This document shows positions 7,248 to 8,557 of a stretch of DNA of 8,557 nucleotides, in pieces. How positions within the stretch are numbered: the first letter of the stretch is position 1; each line of letters starts with the position of its first letter. Origin of the DNA: an uncultured Candidatus Nitrosopelagicus sp. Lineage in GTDB: Archaea > Thermoproteota > Nitrososphaeria > Nitrososphaerales > Nitrosopumilaceae. The DNA is taken from the NCBI GenBank assembly GCA_937896695.1, contig CALBOT010000054.1, positions 1 to 8,557 of the forward strand, read 5' to 3'. The translations under genes and the position numbers were made by a program. The notes beneath the pieces were generated by a model. That model saw only the letters and a list, made by a program, of their open reading frames with translations. It had not been told where the DNA came from and did not search any database.

Positions 7248-7251
7248 AGCG

Positions 7252-7257
7252 TATATT
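7252..7257 (+). promoter_or_regulatory. Probable TATA box for the DUF3892 gene
   Basis: TATATT is centred about 26 bases before the ATG at 7281, and the purine-rich GAAAAAGC directly upstream suits a BRE. The spacing implies a leaderless mRNA and supports the chosen start codon. Confidence 0.5.
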
Positions 7258-7280
7258 GCACTTGACGAGTATTACTACAA

Positions 7281-8557
7281 ATGACGAAATGGGCAGATTT
7301 TGTAGTTAGTGCTATCAAAAAAGGATCTGGACTTGCTAACATTTCACATGTACAAATACATGAAGATCTAGAACACGGTTTTGGTAGTCCTGAATTAATT
7401 GACAAATATGAGTTATCTTCAAAAATAAAAAAAGGTCTCACATTTGTTACAGTTCATAAAAAAAATGAAAATGAATGGGCTGTAGGAGAACTAATCAGAA
7501 CTTATGTTAAAGATGGAGAGGCATACATTAGAACTGATGATAACAAAGTTCAAGGCGATAATATTGGACCAATGCCTTTGGTTGATGAATTAGAAATAGT
7601 GTTTAAAGAAATTAAAAAAGAAGAGCCAAAACCTGCACCAAAACTTGCACCAAAACCTGAAGTAACGCCTGCGCCAAAACCTGAAGCAAAACCTGTTGAA
7701 GAAAAAACATCTGTAAAAATAAATCAAAATGCAGGCGATTATGAATATGAAGATTCTAAAAGAAAATCTTTGGCTGCTGAAGCACAAAAATCCCGTTCGT
7801 CTAAAACTATGCCACAAGATTGGACTGAAAAACCCACTGAACAAGAAATCATCAATAATGAAATTGCTGAAATAAAGAAAAAATCAGAACAAAAGGTATC
7901 TAGAGAAAAAGAATTCTCTGACTATGAAAAAATTTATCTTGAAAAATTAGAAAAAGGCAAATCAAAAAGTGATAAATTAAAACAAAAACAAAAAGAAAAA
8001 GAACAAGAAAAACATGATGCCCGAATTTCTAGACGTATGGAACTTGAAAAAGCATCTGGAAAAGACTATGAAAAATTCTTATCAAAAAAATCAGAATTTG
8101 TAAAACAATCCCAATCTGAATCTGTTTCTAAAACTGTAGAAGAAGAAAATAAAGAAGAAAAATCATCAATAGAAACTCGTATTTCTAGTGTGTTAAAACG
8201 AGTAAAATCTGGTAGTGACACATCAAGCAAAATTGCAGAAGATACTAGAAATTTCATCAGAAAAAAACGTGTTACCACAAAATCAGAACCACAACCAGAA
8301 CCATCAGAATCTAAATCCCAATCTGATTCTGAATCTAGTGGTGGACCACACTCACACGATGAAAAACCAAAAGAAAATTCTAAGATTGATGCAGCTGAAA
8401 AAGAAAAAGAAGAATACATTGCACGAATGGCAAAAAAAGGTGCAACTTTACCAAAAGGATTTCTTAAAAATGTTAAAGCATCTGGCGCACACGATGAAAA
8501 ATCACAACCTGAACCACAACCTGAACCACAACCTGAACCACAACCTGAACCACAACC
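7281..8557 (+). CDS. DUF3892-like domain protein with long low-complexity charged tail (cut by window edge)
   Basis: The frame is open from ATG 7281 to the right edge: 425 full codons with no stop. Residues 4-102 resemble DUF3892, a small domain of unknown function: WADFVVSAI, ISHVQIHED (23-29), KKGLTFVTV, W66, YIRTDDN (82-88) and DNIGPMP (93-99). After this comes a Pro/Lys/Ala-rich linker (116-138). A long Lys/Glu/Gln/Ser-rich region follows, probably helical or coiled coil at about 190-270, with DYEK at 214 and again at 262. A second Ser/Pro/Glu linker comes next (about 334-360). A short patterned segment, EEYIARMAKKG through LPKGFLKNVKASG (377-402), precedes a QPEP repeat from 409. No signal peptide or membrane helix is visible, so it is probably cytoplasmic. 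Highly charged tails of this type are common in scaffold or nucleic-acid-associated proteins, but no function can be assigned. The C-terminus lies outside the window. The start is supported by a TATA-like box 26 bases upstream. Confidence 0.85.
   Translation, partial: MTKWADFVVSAIKKGSGLANISHVQIHEDLEHGFGSPELIDKYELSSKIKKGLTFVTVHKKNENEWAVGELIRTYVKDGEAYIRTDDNKVQGDNIGPMPLVDELEIVFKEIKKEEPKPAPKLAPKPEVTPAPKPEAKPVEEKTSVKINQNAGDYEYEDSKRKSLAAEAQKSRSSKTMPQDWTEKPTEQEIINNEIAEIKKKSEQKVSREKEFSDYEKIYLEKLEKGKSKSDKLKQKQKEKEQEKHDARISRRMELEKASGKDYEKFLSKKSEFVKQSQSESVSKTVEEENKEEKSSIETRISSVLKRVKSGSDTSSKIAEDTRNFIRKKRVTTKSEPQPEPSESKSQSDSESSGGPHSHDEKPKENSKIDAAEKEKEEYIARMAKKGATLPKGFLKNVKASGAHDEKSQPEPQPEPQPEPQPEPQ
7626..7694 (+). 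repeat. Imperfect Pro-Lys-Ala repeat inside the DUF3892 gene
   Basis: Codons 116-138 repeat units of the type APKP and APKL, with GC(A/G)CCAAAAC recurring three times in the DNA. It makes a stiff, extended, basic linker directly after the N-terminal domain. The copies are diverged, unlike the perfect repeat at 8505. Confidence 0.7.
8505..8557 (+). repeat. Perfect 12-base tandem repeat encoding Gln-Pro-Glu-Pro
   Basis: The unit CAACCTGAACCA occurs four full times in a row, followed by 5 bases of a fifth copy at the window end, with no mismatches. Being a multiple of three, copy-number change would keep the frame and only lengthen or shorten the QPEP rod from residue 409. The array continues beyond the window, so its total size is unknown. 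Confidence 0.95.

Noticed and set aside
7175..7441. Minus-strand frame of 88 codons spanning the divergent intergenic region
   Set aside because: It runs across both likely promoters and opposite the DUF3892 domain, and its sequence resembles no family.
7590..8419. Minus-strand open frames rich in Phe/Arg or Ser/Asp
   Set aside because: They mirror the Lys/Glu/Pro-rich tail of the plus-strand DUF3892 gene; stop-free antisense frames are expected opposite such biased codons, and no promoter or family motif supports them.
8505..8557. CRISPR-like array
   Set aside because: The repeats are 12 bases, directly adjacent with no spacers, and in frame within a coding sequence, so this is a coding tandem repeat.
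7616..8557. TonB-like periplasm-spanning proline-rich protein
   Set aside because: The Pro-Glu and Pro-Lys repeats resemble TonB spacers, but there is no N-terminal membrane anchor and the N-terminal domain resembles DUF3892 instead.

Overview
The window looks like chromosomal DNA from an ammonia-oxidising archaeon of the Thaumarchaeota (Nitrosopumilus-like). Four things suggest this. The DNA is AT-rich. The family-B DNA polymerase is archaeal, with a C-terminal PCNA-binding motif. The triosephosphate isomerase is the short archaeal type (about 220 residues). The helicase resembles archaeal Hef, and several genes have TATA-like boxes about 26 bases before the ATG, the spacing of leaderless archaeal transcripts. 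The lineage is inferred from family resemblance, not from a search.

Left block (1-5246, minus strand): five genes read in the same direction with gaps of 2, 2, 1 and 15 bases. In transcription order they are dCMP deaminase, DNA polymerase B, a SemiSWEET/PQ-loop membrane protein, triosephosphate isomerase and pyruvate,phosphate dikinase. The last is cut by the left edge after 398 residues. This is very probably one operon joining nucleotide supply and DNA synthesis to gluconeogenic carbon metabolism. A likely leaderless promoter lies at about 5269-5274.

Middle block (5247-7182): a Hef-like SF2 helicase is transcribed divergently from the operon. It has no nuclease domain and ends in a weak PCNA-binding-like tail. 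It converges with a small two-helix membrane protein gene on the minus strand, and the two stop codons overlap. T-runs just past the helicase stop lie inside the membrane protein gene and could terminate the helicase transcript.

Right block (7183-8557): a 98-base divergent intergenic region has TATA-like boxes facing both ways and a perfect 12-base palindrome. It is followed by a gene that is open at the right edge. That gene has an N-terminal DUF3892-like domain fused to a very long Lys/Glu/Pro/Gln-rich tail, which runs into a perfect 12-base tandem repeat encoding Gln-Pro-Glu-Pro.

Most of the window is housekeeping DNA. I see no tRNA, rRNA, CRISPR array, insertion sequence or recognisable defence locus. 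The least explained items are the DUF3892 fusion protein, the nuclease-free helicase with its tail, and the small membrane protein.
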